Below are positions 20,685 to 31,113 of a stretch of 64,000 nucleotides of DNA, piece by piece. The DNA is taken from positions 1 to 64,000 of the forward strand of contig JAGVSM010000223.1 of assembly GCA_022494885.1 (NCBI GenBank), in the 5' to 3' direction. The notes beneath the pieces were generated by a model that ran no database searches, had not been told where the DNA came from, and saw only the letters and a program-made list of their open reading frames with translations. Origin of the DNA: Micrasema longulum (lineage: Eukaryota; Arthropoda; Insecta; Trichoptera; Brachycentridae). Position 1 is the first letter of the stretch. Each line of letters begins with the position of its first letter. Made by a program: the position numbers and the translations under genes.

Positions 20685-21243
20685 AATGTTTATTTGAGCA
20701 AGAATATCATGGGCATCTATACAGTTAGACCCACTCCATTACTTCGGGAACTACACTGGCTACGTTTTCCACAGAGGGTCGAATACAAACTCTGTTGGCT
20801 TATGTATAAGTCACTGCACAACTCTGCTCCGGAATATCTAACGGAACTATGCATTCCAGATGAACTAGCTGACAGGCGTCTAACACTTAGATCAGCTACG
20901 TCCACGGCGAGAGGAAAAGTTATTTTACCTCTACGCAAACAGCGCACTAAATTTAGTGAACGCGCATTTGCGGTCGCAGGCCCTATGGCATGGAATGCTC
21001 TTTCAGCAGAGGTACGAGGCTGTGAAAGTGAAGTGATGTTTCGGAAAAAACTAAAAACCCACATGGTCTGTAAATCATTTGAATAAATCCGTAGCATTTG
21101 ACAACAAAATAAATTGTTTTAATTAAATTACAAATTTAAAAGCTTCAATTAAATTTATTTAACAATATAATCACTATGTAAAGCGCCCTTGAGGTATTAT
21201 ATTACGAAAATGGCACTATAATAATAATAATGATAATAATAGA
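20685..21243 (+). pseudogene. L2/CR1-like LINE C-terminus and 3' UTR
   Basis: A 130-codon open frame (20694-21086) contains PLLRELHWLRFPQRVEYKLC, then LMYKSLHNSAPEYLTELC, a LRSATST block, and RTKFSERAFAVAGPMAWNAL. These are the hallmark post-RT motifs of L2/CR1-type LINEs (LHWL...YK..LLMYK.LH..AP.YL; GERAF..AGP..WN.LP). The apparent ATG start lies upstream of the homologous region and is fortuitous. The 3' UTR ends with AAGCGCCCTTGAGG.ATTATATTACGAAAATGGC and an ATA/ATG microsatellite. It is 5'-truncated, but unusually intact for this window. Confidence 0.85.
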
Positions 21244-21289
21244 TATTAAGTTAGATATTACTAATGCAGTATCCTATGTAATGTATTTT

Positions 21290-21612
21290 TATTTTATTTA
21301 TTTTTATTTTGGAAACATAGTATACAGAAAATAAGAATACATATGAACGAAAATTGTGAAAACAGTCAATAAAAAATTTCCACAGTGGTGTTAGCTATTG
21401 ATTAAGTACAATTTTGGTATAAAAATAAAAGCAATTTAACAATTGAGAAATGTTAGGCACTTAAAATTTGCAAATAAAATAAAAATATATATGCAGTTAT
21501 AAAAATAAAGTAAATTTAAATTTAAAGAATAAGAAAAGAAAAAAGCTATGTAGAAGGTACAAAAATATAATAATGAACATACGAGTACATACATAATTAC
21601 ATATTTATTTAG
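21290..21612. repeat. Interspersed repeat R, copy 1
   Basis: About 320 bp is shared in the same orientation with 28405-28745 (AACGAAAATTGTGAAAACAG, TTTCCACAGTGGTGT, AAGAATAAGAAAAG, GAACATACGAGTACATAC). AT-rich and non-coding. It could be a retroelement 3' UTR, on the minus strand next to the RTE fragment at 21.64 kb. Confidence 0.7.
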
Positions 21613-21639
21613 ATAGATGTAAAACAAAATTGGGATTAA

Positions 21640-21760
21640 GATTTTATCGATAGTGCCTATTTCAGCCTCACAAAATGAACGGATCTCGCCATTTGTGCAT
21701 CTATCGTATATAGTTTTACCACACATTCGCCCGAGGGATCGCATTTCGACAGCATTTAGC
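21640..21760 (-). pseudogene. RTE-like LINE fragment
   Basis: The minus strand reads EMRSLGRMCGKTIYDRCTN then EIRSFCEAEIGTIDKI. This is the same segment as EMQSLRRMCGKTMYDRYTN in the 46.7 kb copy. Truncated on both sides. Confidence 0.75.
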
Positions 21761-21814
21761 CCACTTTCATTCCTGTTTTTCCAAGTCCATTTATATATTT
21801 ACTCTACTCCTTTG

Positions 21815-21985
21815 CGCTACTTCCCAGCCAGGACAACTGCTTATTGGATGTACTCGCCATAGTGACTCCTGGGAAAAGATGACCAAAGTGGCTTCTCTGG
21901 TGGATTTTTCTGTCGGGGTTACCTTTCCTTAGTTGGTTGGTTCTGGTTTGGAGGCGCCAAAAACTCGCTTTTCGTCGTAAATTTA
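21815..21985. repeat. Interspersed repeat X, copy 2
   Basis: It matches 17350-17520 (CAGCCAGGACAACTGCTTAT, GATGTACTCGCCATAG, GGTCGGGGTTACC-type block, GAGGCGCCAAAAACTCGC) in the same orientation. Confidence 0.65.
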
Positions 21986-22734
21986 AAAAACATGTTTTAT
22001 AAATTGTTTGAGGTGTTTTTTAACGTATTTTGTTTTAGATTGTGGTAATTATTTATGCCTTTTTCTTTTAAAAAAAAAAACACTTTAAAGCTCTATTTCA
22101 ACAGATTTGTGTTTTGTGTATTGGTCTGTTGGACACAAACGAACTGAAGCAACGATAAGATGTTTATGTGTGCACTATTTGAAGATTTAAAATATTGTAA
22201 AAATGTTTTTTTTCAAAATCTTTTCAGATAAATATTATCAACCGTCGATATTTCATCACAGATACACATTTTGTTTAAGAAGGAAATAACTGCCTTTCAC
22301 TCGCTGGTTTAAGTGTTTTTTTTCTCATCATAACGAGTATTCAGCCTGGTATTTTTCCTTAAAATTAAAAGCAATCGTTGATGCATTTTAATTATATTCC
22401 ATCTCATTGATTTCTCGGATATCTGACTAGTCGCTGATCGTGGAAAAAATCAGAATTCCTGGCGTTTCTCGGCGTTCTCACGTTCGCCTTCGGAAGCGTC
22501 TCTCGACACGTAGATACCTACAAGCTACGTGTGCACGTGAGGGGAATGAGTAATCAGCTACAATTGGAGAATCCGTCAATGGGGGAAGTGGGTAGCACAG
22601 GATGATGATAAGAATAACCATTTAAAGGCAAACCCCGCATTAACGAACGCAATCTTTCAAAACGTGTTTGCTGGAAATATCATAAATACTGAAAATATCA
22701 AATACCTTCTATATGTATGGTCTTTTTTAGGCTA
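21986..22734. other. Unassigned DNA
   Basis: AT-rich; a possible family A scrap at 22265-22320 (CACTCGCTGGTTTAAGTG). 22440-22560 is more GC-rich (CGTTTCTCGGCGTTCTCACG) without a recognisable gene. Confidence 0.3.
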
Positions 22735-22905
22735 CCGTTGCGGAGGCCAATTCAGGGAAAAAAATGTGTTTATTTACTAGTAGTCTGTACCGTGTCGCAA
22801 TCGGTAGTGTAATTTTGTTGATTGTCGTATAAATTGTCGGGAACTCTGTTAAGTTTAATTTAAGCACTTCGTCTATATTTATGTTATTTGAGTGTCTGTG
22901 TATTT
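22735..22905 (-). pseudogene. Penelope-like element C-terminus, cut by family B
   Basis: The minus strand reads EIHRHSNNINIDEVLKLNLT then EFPTIYTT, homologous to EIHKHPSNIN...LKLNSTWFPAL in the 10 kb copy. It is followed by a residual CCTGAA..TGGCCTCC..CAACGGTAGCC of the hammerhead-like end, missing its GAAAC. Family B begins right at 22906 after TTTCAAT. Confidence 0.75.
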
Positions 22906-23190
22906 CAATAAGGAAGTTCAGTCGATTTAAAAATAATAATATTTGTCAATAGTCAAACTAAATCAATTTAAAAAAAAATTAATATGTAACTTTATCCATG
23001 ATTTTTTTAAAGTTTTGTATTTTTGAAATTCCGTCTCAAGTTCTCTTCCCCTTCTTTTCGATGAGTTCTGCTGATTCGTCAGTTGACTTACCGTAAACCG
23101 GAAATCCATCACAACTCTCTTATCATTGGTTGATTCGGAAAAACTAGTGACGTCATGCAAAGTAGTTCGTTTTCATTAAAATCATTTTTC
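22906..23190 (+). mobile_element. Family B MITE, right end lost
   Basis: It starts CAATAAGGAAGTTCAGTCG and runs through the family body (GATTCGTCAGTTGACTTACCG, GGAAATCCATCAC, TCATTGGTTGATTCGG, GTGACGTC). Its sequence decays into repeat Y near 23190-23200. It lies in a Penelope remnant whose uninterrupted paralogue is at 10.15 kb. Confidence 0.75.
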
Positions 23191-23194
23191 TCAT

Positions 23195-23345
23195 ACATTT
23201 GCAAGAAACTCTGCTGTACTAATGCTACGGCTACCAGATTACAGAGAACTCCTTCGGGCAGCTTTCCTCGTTCGGAACGAGCAACTTTTCCGTGTATTTT
23301 GGCATCGTCAAGGAGTCTAATGTCCTCAGATGCAGATGTGCTCCC
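23195..23345. repeat. Interspersed repeat Y, copy 1
   Basis: It shares CAGATTACAGAGA.CTCCTTCGG and an adjoining CAACTTTTC block with 61745-61850. Function unknown. Confidence 0.45.
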
Positions 23346-23464
23346 TGTTTGCCCGAAATACACTTTTATTATGAAAAATACATTCAAGCCATAAATAAGA
23401 CGAAAAAAAATTTCTATACAATTTGAATGTGAAACAATTGTAAAACAAAAGTACCCAGTAATTA

Positions 23465-23700
23465 GAGTAAAAGGAAGCTATCCTCTCTGAACTTTCTTTC
23501 AGTAACATGAAAGATGTCGACATCCGAAGAGAAACGGTTGAGTAAAGACATTGCTCTTCCTACTGGCATTCCCATTCGCAGGCTGGTTCTCCAAGCAGGA
23601 AGATAAAACAGCTCATGCCGCCTATGTCTAAGGTTGTCATTAGGAAAAATAACATAAAGAAAAATACTCTCTATTGCACCTAAGTTCTCGGGAGTTCTTA
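23465..23700 (-). pseudogene. LINE C-terminal fragment (LFYLPAWRTS tail)
   Basis: The minus strand reads LRHRRHELFYLPAWRTSL, then GRAMSLLNRFSSDVDIF, HVTERKFREDSFLL. It is the better-preserved partner of 16225-16438. Here RRHELFYLPAWRTS is in one frame, as expected for a LINE ORF2 terminus. Truncated at its 5' side. Confidence 0.7.
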
Positions 23701-25970
23701 TCAAAACGTATTGAAAACATTGACCGTGAAATTTTACGCGCGTAATATAATATATTTTGTGTTTTAAAAAAATCAAAATCATCAAATTCAAAACCTTTCC
23801 GAATGGTTTTTTTATTAATTTATTTCACACTTTATATATCATACGGGACAGCAAATGCCAAGAACTCTACAAGAGAATCGGAAGGTCTGTTGACGAATGA
23901 CAACAGTCCGCCTTCTCCTGACGAGTTTTCTGTGCTTTTCTCGTCACTAGAGCAAATGCGGAGAAGCTCCTGAAACAGACCAGAGCCGAAACATCACACC
24001 CGATCCTTTCAAATTATATGCACAGAGACATGCGTATTTTATAGGCCCAAAAATTTTTAATTCTTTTTTTTTTTATATTATTTAATTGATTCCAATTTTA
24101 AAATTTTCCTTCTTTTAAAAAACATGCACTATCCTGGATTCAAACTAATGATATGAACTGTTTTTTTCTATGATTTATTTTGTTGCCCTTAAAAATAATA
24201 AGTAATATTTTTGTGTTTTTTTTTAAATATTTTTTATTTCCTTTTTTAATTACTATAAAAAAAATACCATATTATCTTTTACAGAATATTTTATTTTTAC
24301 TTTCTTATGTTATACAAAAATATTATAACTGTACATTGTTTATTATAGGAGCAAAAATTCATTAACATTTTCTTGTATGCCCACGAACAAAGCCATGCCT
24401 TTGTGGGATTTTTTGTTTACTATTTTTCTATTAATATGTATTTCGTTGGTATGTAATTATGCTTTATTTTTTTAATACTCTGTTTTAGTATTATGTTTAT
24501 TGTAAGAAAACAAAATATATATATATATATATACATATAAAATAAAATGATAAAAAAAAATAAAATATATCAACTAAACAAAGTTTTTCATTCAAGTAAA
24601 TTTAAATAAATAACTATCCCTTTTAAGTAAATACAATCCTTGAACATTACAAGCAAGGTAAAAAAATAATGCAACTCACATATTAAGAAAAAAAAAACCT
24701 TCCTTACATTGGGAGCTTGATATGTTATTGTTACAGGTGTAATTATTGAGTGGATGTGTATTATATGTGTATGCGCCACCGAGGGCGGACAGCAAAATGA
24801 TGATGATAAAAAAAGACGTAATTTACTAAAGCAATGAATGTCAATGAATGTTCCATATGAATTTCCGTGACCCAACTATGTCGTAGTATTTGATGATTTT
24901 ACCTTTTTAATGGAGTTTGTTTTACGTGCCTCTTTTGAGAATGACTAATGGCTCACTAGAATCATTTTTAATTAATAAGATTTTCGATAAGATACGACTC
25001 AATATGATGAGTTGGGTATGTTCCGGGCGGGGTTTATGTGTTGAGGTAGCAAGTCTCGATATCTACCTGCCTTTTGTTTAGGGTTTCCAATTGTTATAAA
25101 AATATACACCGGAACCTCCTTTTAAAAGGTTTTTGGACTGTTTCGAAATAACACGGTGCAAAAATGAAACGAAAAAGTTTTTAAACATTCATTCAACAAT
25201 GTGGAAAAGTAATATAATTATACTCTTTAAAACATTTAAGTTTGTAATTGAAAATTCTTGATGAAGGTTCATTATAATTTATTATAGAAATAAAAGACGA
25301 GTGTTACTTTAAAAAATATATAAATATATACAACACTTAAACTCATTAGAATATCATTATATCAATTCATTAGTTAACCTGAAACACTTTGTTAATGATT
25401 CTTAAGACAAAATTTAAAAAATTTAATCGACTTTCATATAATTTTAAATCCTCCATCATTACCTTCGTTTTGTATAAATACATTGAATTCCTTAATAAAG
25501 ATACCAGTCTCGAAAATGTCGCGAAAGCGATAAAGCCGGTCACTGGATATTCCAAATTTGTGGATTAAAGTATCACTATTCTTTCATTTCTATAAAAATG
25601 TATACTCTTTGTTATTGAAATGCCCTCTATCGCTTTTTTACTAACTTGGAGTACAATATTTATCGTGAGCATACAAGGGAAACTGTCCAAGTCAGAATTC
25701 TTGTTTGTTGTTTGTTTGTAATAGCTTATGTGTAAATATTTAATTTTTTTATATACTTTCTTGTATTAAAAAAAATAATTTATGTATTATTATTTGTATA
25801 TTCATGTATATTCTGATCTTTCCGGCTGTTAATTTTTATCTGTTATTCATTGTTTTTATAAATGTGATAATTATACAGTTTTAGTAAAAATATAACAATT
25901 GACATTTTTAAACATTGTAAAAATGTATAATTATATTATTTAAACATTTAAAAAAAAAAGATTGAAGCCT
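23701..25970. other. Long AT-rich spacer with microsatellite
   Basis: A TA run lies at about 24515-24532. 23875-24000 is GC-richer (CGCCTTCTCCTGACGAG) without an assignable gene. 24765-24815 (GGGCGGACAGCAAAATGATG) looks like a LINE 3' end with ATG repeats. The remainder is AT-rich with only composition-driven short frames. Confidence 0.35.
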
Positions 25971-25974
25971 AAAT

Positions 25975-26175
25975 CCAAGTTTAAAAGGGAAAACACTTTT
26001 GTGGAGGGAATATGGAAGTCTAGGTATTTACGGGGCTTATGACCTGTCATTGGCTGGTTTAAGTGGCCACTTTACACACTGTGTAACATTCACCTTTCTG
26101 CCTATGTTTGAACATCCACATTTCCTCAACTCTTCCATCTGTTAACTTTTGTGAAGTTCACACGAGATTCAAGTT
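25975..26175 (+). mobile_element. Family A MITE fragment
   Basis: It contains GGGAATATGGAAGTCTAGG, GGGGCTTATGACCTGTCATT, the CACTTTACACACTGTG core and CAACTCTTCCATCTG. The right arm is missing, as in other single-arm copies. Confidence 0.75.
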
Positions 26176-26464
26176 TTTACATAACCACAAACCAATATTT
26201 TGGTATTTAGTACCTACACTTTTGGTTTTGCTTTTCATAGAAAAAGGATTAGCAATCTGTTGTGTTAGTATGGAAGTGTTTTGATTTTGTCAAAATTTCC
26301 TGTAGCTGATGTTCACAGACCAACTTGATCAATATACAATTATTGATGTTGCAAAAAAACTTTGAGATATAGGTAAGTGGACTTATATTAGCCAAAGTGA
26401 ATAATATTTTTTACGATTTTTTAAATAGTTTGTTGACATGCTATATTTTAAAATTAAATTAACG

Positions 26465-26605
26465 TCACATCATCGTTCCCTTTCTGCACGTAATGGTGCA
26501 TAGGGCACTGTATTGGTACACCAATCGAAGGTAAGATGATCAGTCTTACGCTTCAAGTACCACCAGTCCATGGACTATGAAATATTTTAGTGTGAAATCA
26601 TCATC
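26465..26605 (-). mobile_element. SINE family S3 fragment
   Basis: The reverse complement has CATGGACTGGTGGTACTTG, AGACTGATCATCTTACC and GCAGTGCCCTATGCACC-type blocks of S3. The tRNA head is missing. Confidence 0.7.
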
Positions 26606-26629
26606 ACCGTTCCATGTCCGCTCCCTAGT

Positions 26630-27190
26630 TAAAACACATGGTATCCATAAAGAGCCTCCATGCATCTCTATCGGCTACCAACTCTTTTGCGTCCTTCCAG
26701 GTCAGGTTCTCGTCTCGAAGTTCTGACATAAGCTGCCGACGAACAGTCAGCAGTGGACGTCCAGGACGTCAGATCCTGATGCCTTGTAAGCGGCCTCCGT
26801 GGTGTAGTGGTCAAGACGCTTGATTCACGCACGGAAGGTTCCCTGTTCGATTCCCGGTGAGAACACAAAAATTAAAATGTGATTTTTCCCAAGCCTGGGT
26901 GCTCGGTGATGTGATTCACCACTGTAATTAGGCCTCCTGGCCTGTTGTAGTGCAAAAAAAATGTAAAAAAAAAAAAAAATGTAAAGTAGGCAAACGTGGT
27001 TAAGACTCTCAGGAGGCATCTGCAGTATACGGCCTAGCCAACCGAATCGCTTTCGCTTGACGACAGTTGTCACCGGAGTTTGCTGCGTCCGTTCTCTTTT
27101 TATTCCCCACAAAGTCAAACCTCCGCAAACCCAAGATTCTTCTGAGACACTTCTTCTCAAAACTCAGAATTTTACTCTTTTGGGCCCTTG
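26630..27190 (-). pseudogene. LINE post-RT region split by an S2 SINE
   Basis: Minus-strand order from 27190: ESWHLTRAQKSKILSFEKK, CLRRILGLRRFDFV, a frame change, then KRKRFGWLGRILQMPPE and SLNHV. After the S2 insertion (26792-26980) it continues RPGRPLLTVRRQLMSELRD then NLTWKDAKELVADRDAWR and a stop near 26637. This is the RTE-like/I-like C-terminal order (RW.GH..RMP; GRP...W; A.DR..WR). The two halves on either side of the SINE show it was once continuous. Confidence 0.8.
26792..26980 (+). mobile_element. SINE family S2 inserted in a LINE
   Basis: GGCCTCCGTGGTGTAGTGG head, box B GTTCGATTCCC, TTGTAGTGCAAAAAA tail with an A-rich 3' end. A probable short target duplication TGTAA(A)G flanks it. 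Confidence 0.85.
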
Positions 27191-27192
27191 TG

Positions 27193-27325
27193 AGGTGCCA
27201 CGATTCGCCACCACCCTTCTAAATAAATATTGAAAACACCCTTCTAAATAAATATTTCATATTAGCCATATCGGTAATCGAACCCGAGACCTCTTGCTTG
27301 GTAGGCAAATGCATGGTCAACAGTT
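27193..27325 (-). repeat. Tandem duplication next to a tRNA-like SINE scrap
   Basis: CACCCTTCTAAATAAATATT occurs twice (starting about 27194 and 27220). The second copy adjoins a reverse-oriented tRNA-like segment (box B GGTAATCGAACCC read from the other strand) up to 27320. It is probably an S3-type head, duplicated locally. Confidence 0.5.
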
Positions 27326-27424
27326 AAATTAAAGTAAAATAAATATTTTTTTTAAATTTCAATTACAAAATTATTTTTATACAAGGAAACCTATCTATAA
27401 TACCATTGTCCTTTTTTGTAAGGA

Positions 27425-27690
27425 TAAGTCCGCCTCATAGTGTAGTAAATGGTGTATTTGCCTATTAATCTTGAAGTTCCGGGCTCGATTCCTGTTAGGG
27501 TTGACGTAAAATATTTGTTTTAATGATGGTTTGGCAGTACCAATTTTCAATGTCACGGGACTGGTACCCGAAGCTCAGTACAAATCACCTTACCTTTCGT
27601 GTAACAAAAATTATCTAAATACGCTGCGATTGGAGTGCTTATGCAGTGTACTATGCACCACTTACTGCGGATAGGGAAATTATGATGATA
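27425..27690 (+). mobile_element. SINE family S3, nearly full length
   Basis: The best preserved S3 copy: head CCGCCTCATAGTGTAGTAA, box B GGCTCGATTCC, GACGTAAAATATTTG, GGGACTGGTACCCGAAGC, AATCACCTTACCTTTCG, ATACGCTGCGATTGGAGTGC, TGCAGTGTACTATGCACC and a GATGATAT tail. Confidence 0.85.
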
Positions 27691-27777
27691 TTTATTTTGT
27701 TAAAGGAGTCTGCGATTTTAATGAATATTTTTAGAAATGTTTTTACATGTCGACGTTAGAAAGGCAAAATTTACTAT

Positions 27778-28275
27778 TGTTATTATTATTATTATCACCC
27801 CAAGGGCACTGTACAGTAAATAAATATTCCAGCACGTCTTGCAGCTACAGAGCACATAGACGATTGGGATTCTAGTTCCTCGTTTCCAATGAGGAAGTTC
27901 AGTGTCTTTAAAAAAAAAAATATTGGTTAATAGAGTAGTTGACTAAGCCATTTTTTTTAATTAAGTATCATCAGCGCTATGATTTTTATTTCTGAAATAA
28001 CTCTGCGTGTGACGTCAGAGGTTGTTCTTTGACAGTTCTTCCGATCGGTTCGTTTGCGGTCGCCAAACCGGATATCCTTCAAAGCTCTCATATCGTTGGA
28101 TGGTTCATATGAACCCTAATTTTTACAATAAAACATTTTTTGTATCCAATTTCCCGTTGGGCTTAAGTTCCTCATTGTGATCTCTTTACATTATTACAGA
28201 TAGGAGCTAGATTACAGCAAGTCTTGCAGCTACATAGCGCATGGACGCTAAGAAATCTAGCTCCCATTTACATAA
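27778..28275 (-). repeat. Repeat Z with L2-like 3' end, split by family B
   Basis: A TTA run and CACC.CAAGGGC.CTGTACA (the L2-like 3' end on the minus strand) lead into CTTGCAGCTACAGAGC, then a GGAGCTAGATT...AATCTAGCTCC inverted pair. The same series is at 46245-46450. Family B occupies 27888-28177. Confidence 0.65.
27888..28177. mobile_element. Family B MITE, complete, about 290 bp
   Basis: The ends AATGAGGAAGTTCAGTG and AAGTTCCTCATT are inverted. The interior carries CATCAGCGCTATGATTTTTA, GTCGCCAAACCGGATATCC and CCAATTTCCCGTTGGGC family blocks. It sits inside repeat Z, whose uninterrupted form is at 46.32 kb. No ORF. Confidence 0.8.
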
Positions 28276-28404
28276 TGTTTGATTGGACTATGAAGTTTAG
28301 TTTTTGAATGACATTATTAAATATGTAGCAACTTTACAGAAGAACCAATTAAACATTTTTTTTATTGATAAAAAATCTCATATAGATAAGTACCTATTAT
28401 TTAT

Positions 28405-28745
28405 TTTTATTTGGGAAAATAACAACAGTTTTTACATATATTGTATACAGAAAATAAGAATATATATGAACGAAAGTTGTGAAAACAGTCAATATAAAAT
28501 TTCCACAGTGGTGTAAGCTATTGATTAAGTACATTATCGGTATCAAAATAAAAGCAATTTAACAATCAAGAAATGGTAGGCACTTAAATTAAATAAAATA
28601 ATAATACACAGTTTATGTACAGTAATAAAAATAAAGTAAATATAAATAAGAAATTTAAATTTAAAGAATAAGAAAAGAAAAAAGTTACATAAAAATAATG
28701 TAAATGGTACAAAATATAATAATGAACATAAGAGTACATACATAA
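28405..28745. repeat. Interspersed repeat R, copy 2
   Basis: Same orientation and order as 21290-21612, with small indels. Non-coding. Confidence 0.7.
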
Positions 28746-29375
28746 TTAATTAGATCGTATTGTTATATAAACGGGTGTACTGTTATATTGAAATAATTCC
28801 TTTCATTAAAAATAAAAATAAGATATTCTTTATCAATTGAAAAAAACTTTAATCGGCTCTTCTATAAAGCTTACATGTAGCTTAGTAAATTGTGCTTTTC
28901 CACCGTCAGTATGTATTATTTATATCATTATTATTTTTAAGTCTATTTGGTAGCCCTGTATACAGTCTATTTCTTTATCTTTTTCTTTCTCTCCCTGTAT
29001 TGTACAACTTCCAAAAGGAGCAAAACGTGTCACGAACCCAAAGTCTTCTCCTACCTGGGAGTTTATCAGCTATTTAATCACTACTAGGTGTTTGGTGTTT
29101 CTCCGTCGCCTTCCTCACCGCCTGGTACCATGGAATCCGAACATATTATTTTTCTTTTATTCTCGCCAACGAATACCCTAAAGTCCTGTCTTTTTTAAGA
29201 ACGTACAAATATTTGTAGACTAGTAAAGTAAAGTAGTAAGTAAAGCGAATACAAAAAAAAACATTTAAAAAACAGTCCTTTTGAATGCGTGTCACCATTA
29301 TTTGTGTACAGCAGTAACATCAGATGGGTCTGCATTTAAGAGAATTCTAGAGAAATAATAATATAGATCTCAACA
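28746..29375. other. Unassigned DNA
   Basis: 28930-29150 is T/C-rich with short open frames; nothing recognised. Confidence 0.3.
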
Positions 29376-29672
29376 TTTAATACGGAAAGTCTATTTAAAA
29401 TATTTAAGGTTCATACAGTAGACACTCTTTATAAAATAAATTCTATTATACAAATTTATAAAGAAGAAAAAATAAAAGAATTTGAGATGAAACTTAAATA
29501 CCAACATAATATTAAAATTCCTAAATTCCATACAAGTCATGGTCAAAATAGCTATGTCTTCAAATGAGTAAAAAATTATAATAATCTTCCAAATGAACTA
29601 AAAACTATTAAAAATAATATATCAATAAATAAATTTAAAGTTAATGTAAATAAATTTTTTGAACACGTGTAA
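29376..29672 (+). pseudogene. LINE C-terminal fragment
   Basis: One frame with a single stop: FNTESLFKIFKVHTVDTLYK, then KYQHNIKIPKFHTSHGQNSY, stop, VKNYNNLPNELKT, then a basic tail FKVNVNKFFEHV and stop (29670-29672). The ...YN.LP.E.K... F K.N..KF pattern is the extreme C-terminus of several insect LINE ORF2s. Lys/Asn-rich from AT bias. Confidence 0.6.
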
Positions 29673-30124
29673 AAACAACATCAAATTTTAATTAGTATGA
29701 ATGTATTATTGTTTTTTCTTTATATATCCTATGTTTTTATTTTTCTTTCTCATGTACTCGTATTTAAAATTATATAAACTCTTATAAATAAACAACTAAA
29801 ACAGTGTAAGTCACTCTCCAAGCACAAGATTAAGTCTCATTTTTTTCAAAGGTTACAGTAATAACATTTACTGATGTGTTAAAGTAGATATGTTTAGAAT
29901 TTTACAAAAACATGTACTTTTTATGAAATTTATTAATAAAAAATATTTAAAAAAAATAAAAAAAGATTACAGATTTTTGAAGGGCTTATAACCTGTCGTT
30001 GGACGGTTTAATAGGTTTTTTACTCACTATGTAACTTTGTTTACATGGACAGGCAGAATGATGTCTACGTTACAACAAAGAGCATGAAGTGTTTTTTTAT
30101 GGTACGTATATATATATTTGGAGA
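29673..30124. other. AT-rich spacer with a family A scrap
   Basis: 29975-30040 resembles a degraded family A arm (GGGCTTATAACCTGTCGTTGG). Confidence 0.35.
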
Positions 30125-30300
30125 ACATGTATGTTATTAGGTGCGAAGGTTTTCACGGTCACTGTTATCAATATTATGTATTATAAAACACACAGTTTTC
30201 CCTGAAGATGGCTCCTGCAATGGTAGCCGAAACGTCGGATCAAATCCAACATACACGGTATCACCCAAAAAAGATACATAATATTGATGTATGTTATTGT
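30125..30300 (+). mobile_element. Penelope-like terminal segment with hammerhead-like motif
   Basis: 30202-30236 reads CTGAAGATGGCTCC..., with a GGCT/AGCC stem, then GAAACGTC. The CTGANGA and GAAA boxes on either side of a stem-loop are the hammerhead core. The same block follows the Penelope-like ORF end at 49.3-49.5 kb. The flanks GTGCGAAGGTTTTCACGG and CCAACATACACGGTATCACC recur at 49.5 and 49.9 kb. Such motifs are known in Penelope-like terminal repeats; activity is not shown here. Confidence 0.6.
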
Positions 30301-30797
30301 TTTTATTTTTTCGATTTGATGCACAGAGAATTTAATATAGTACAACGAAGATTACCATAAAAACCGATATTTTCTAATTATTCTAAATTGTCCAATTGAT
30401 TGTCCTGAATTACTACCCAAGCCTGTATTAATGTTCCTCCAAAGTTCTTAAAAATAACCTCAGAGTAATAATACGCTCCCTCTTAAAGAGAATCCTATTG
30501 CATAGAACAAAAGGGTTCTAAATTTTTCATATGATTTTTAATTTAACAACAAACATAAGAGCGGGCATATTGCCTTAAGGCAATTTCTTCCTACCTACGC
30601 AAACCGTTCAATTTCAGAAAATCAGTGGTATATGAACATATTGTAAGCATATTACAATATTTCCATTATAAAACAAAATATTGATACATAAACATATTAT
30701 TTTTCAAGAAATAAACATTTACTAAATATCTACTCTATACTATGAAAAGAGGGGGAAAAGGGAAAAACTCAAATATTCAGGAAATTAATACGTGATT
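30301..30797. other. AT-rich spacer
   Basis: No gene or repeat recognised. Confidence 0.35.
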
Positions 30798-31113
30798 TTA
30801 ATGTAAATAAAGAAGGGGCGGGGCGTCTCTGATATTAGTGGGTAAATTATTCCATAATCCAGCAGCTATTGTTGTGTAATAGGAGGCAAAAAAAGCTGTG
30901 AATGGGTATTGAAAGGGTTCTCTCATTAAACGAAGAGATAGCCCATGATGTGATAGAGGTTGAAAGAGCTCTCTCAGATAAACAGGCGAAGTGGGATTAT
31001 TCAAAATATTGTGAAGAAGTGATAGAAGGTGAATGTTTCTTCTATGTCTGATACTGAGCCAGTGTAATCGCGTGTAACTGCGTACTTTTAGAATGCTAAC
31101 TGTATCCTTATGT
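30798..31113 (-). pseudogene. LINE ORF2 C-terminal fragment, open over about 100 codons
   Basis: The minus strand is open from about 31113 to the stop at 30798. Motifs: RLHWLSIRHRRNIHLLSLLH, then NPTSPVYLRELFQPL, SLRLMREPFQYPFTAFFAS, AAGLWNNLPTNIRDAP. This is the post-RT region of CR1/R1-like LINEs (LHWL.I..RR...L.LLH; A..LWN.LP..IR). There is no start codon of its own and the 5' end is truncated. Confidence 0.75.

Noticed and set aside
20717..21097. 126-codon minus-strand frame
   Set aside because: Antisense shadow of the L2-like LINE frame at 20694-21086.
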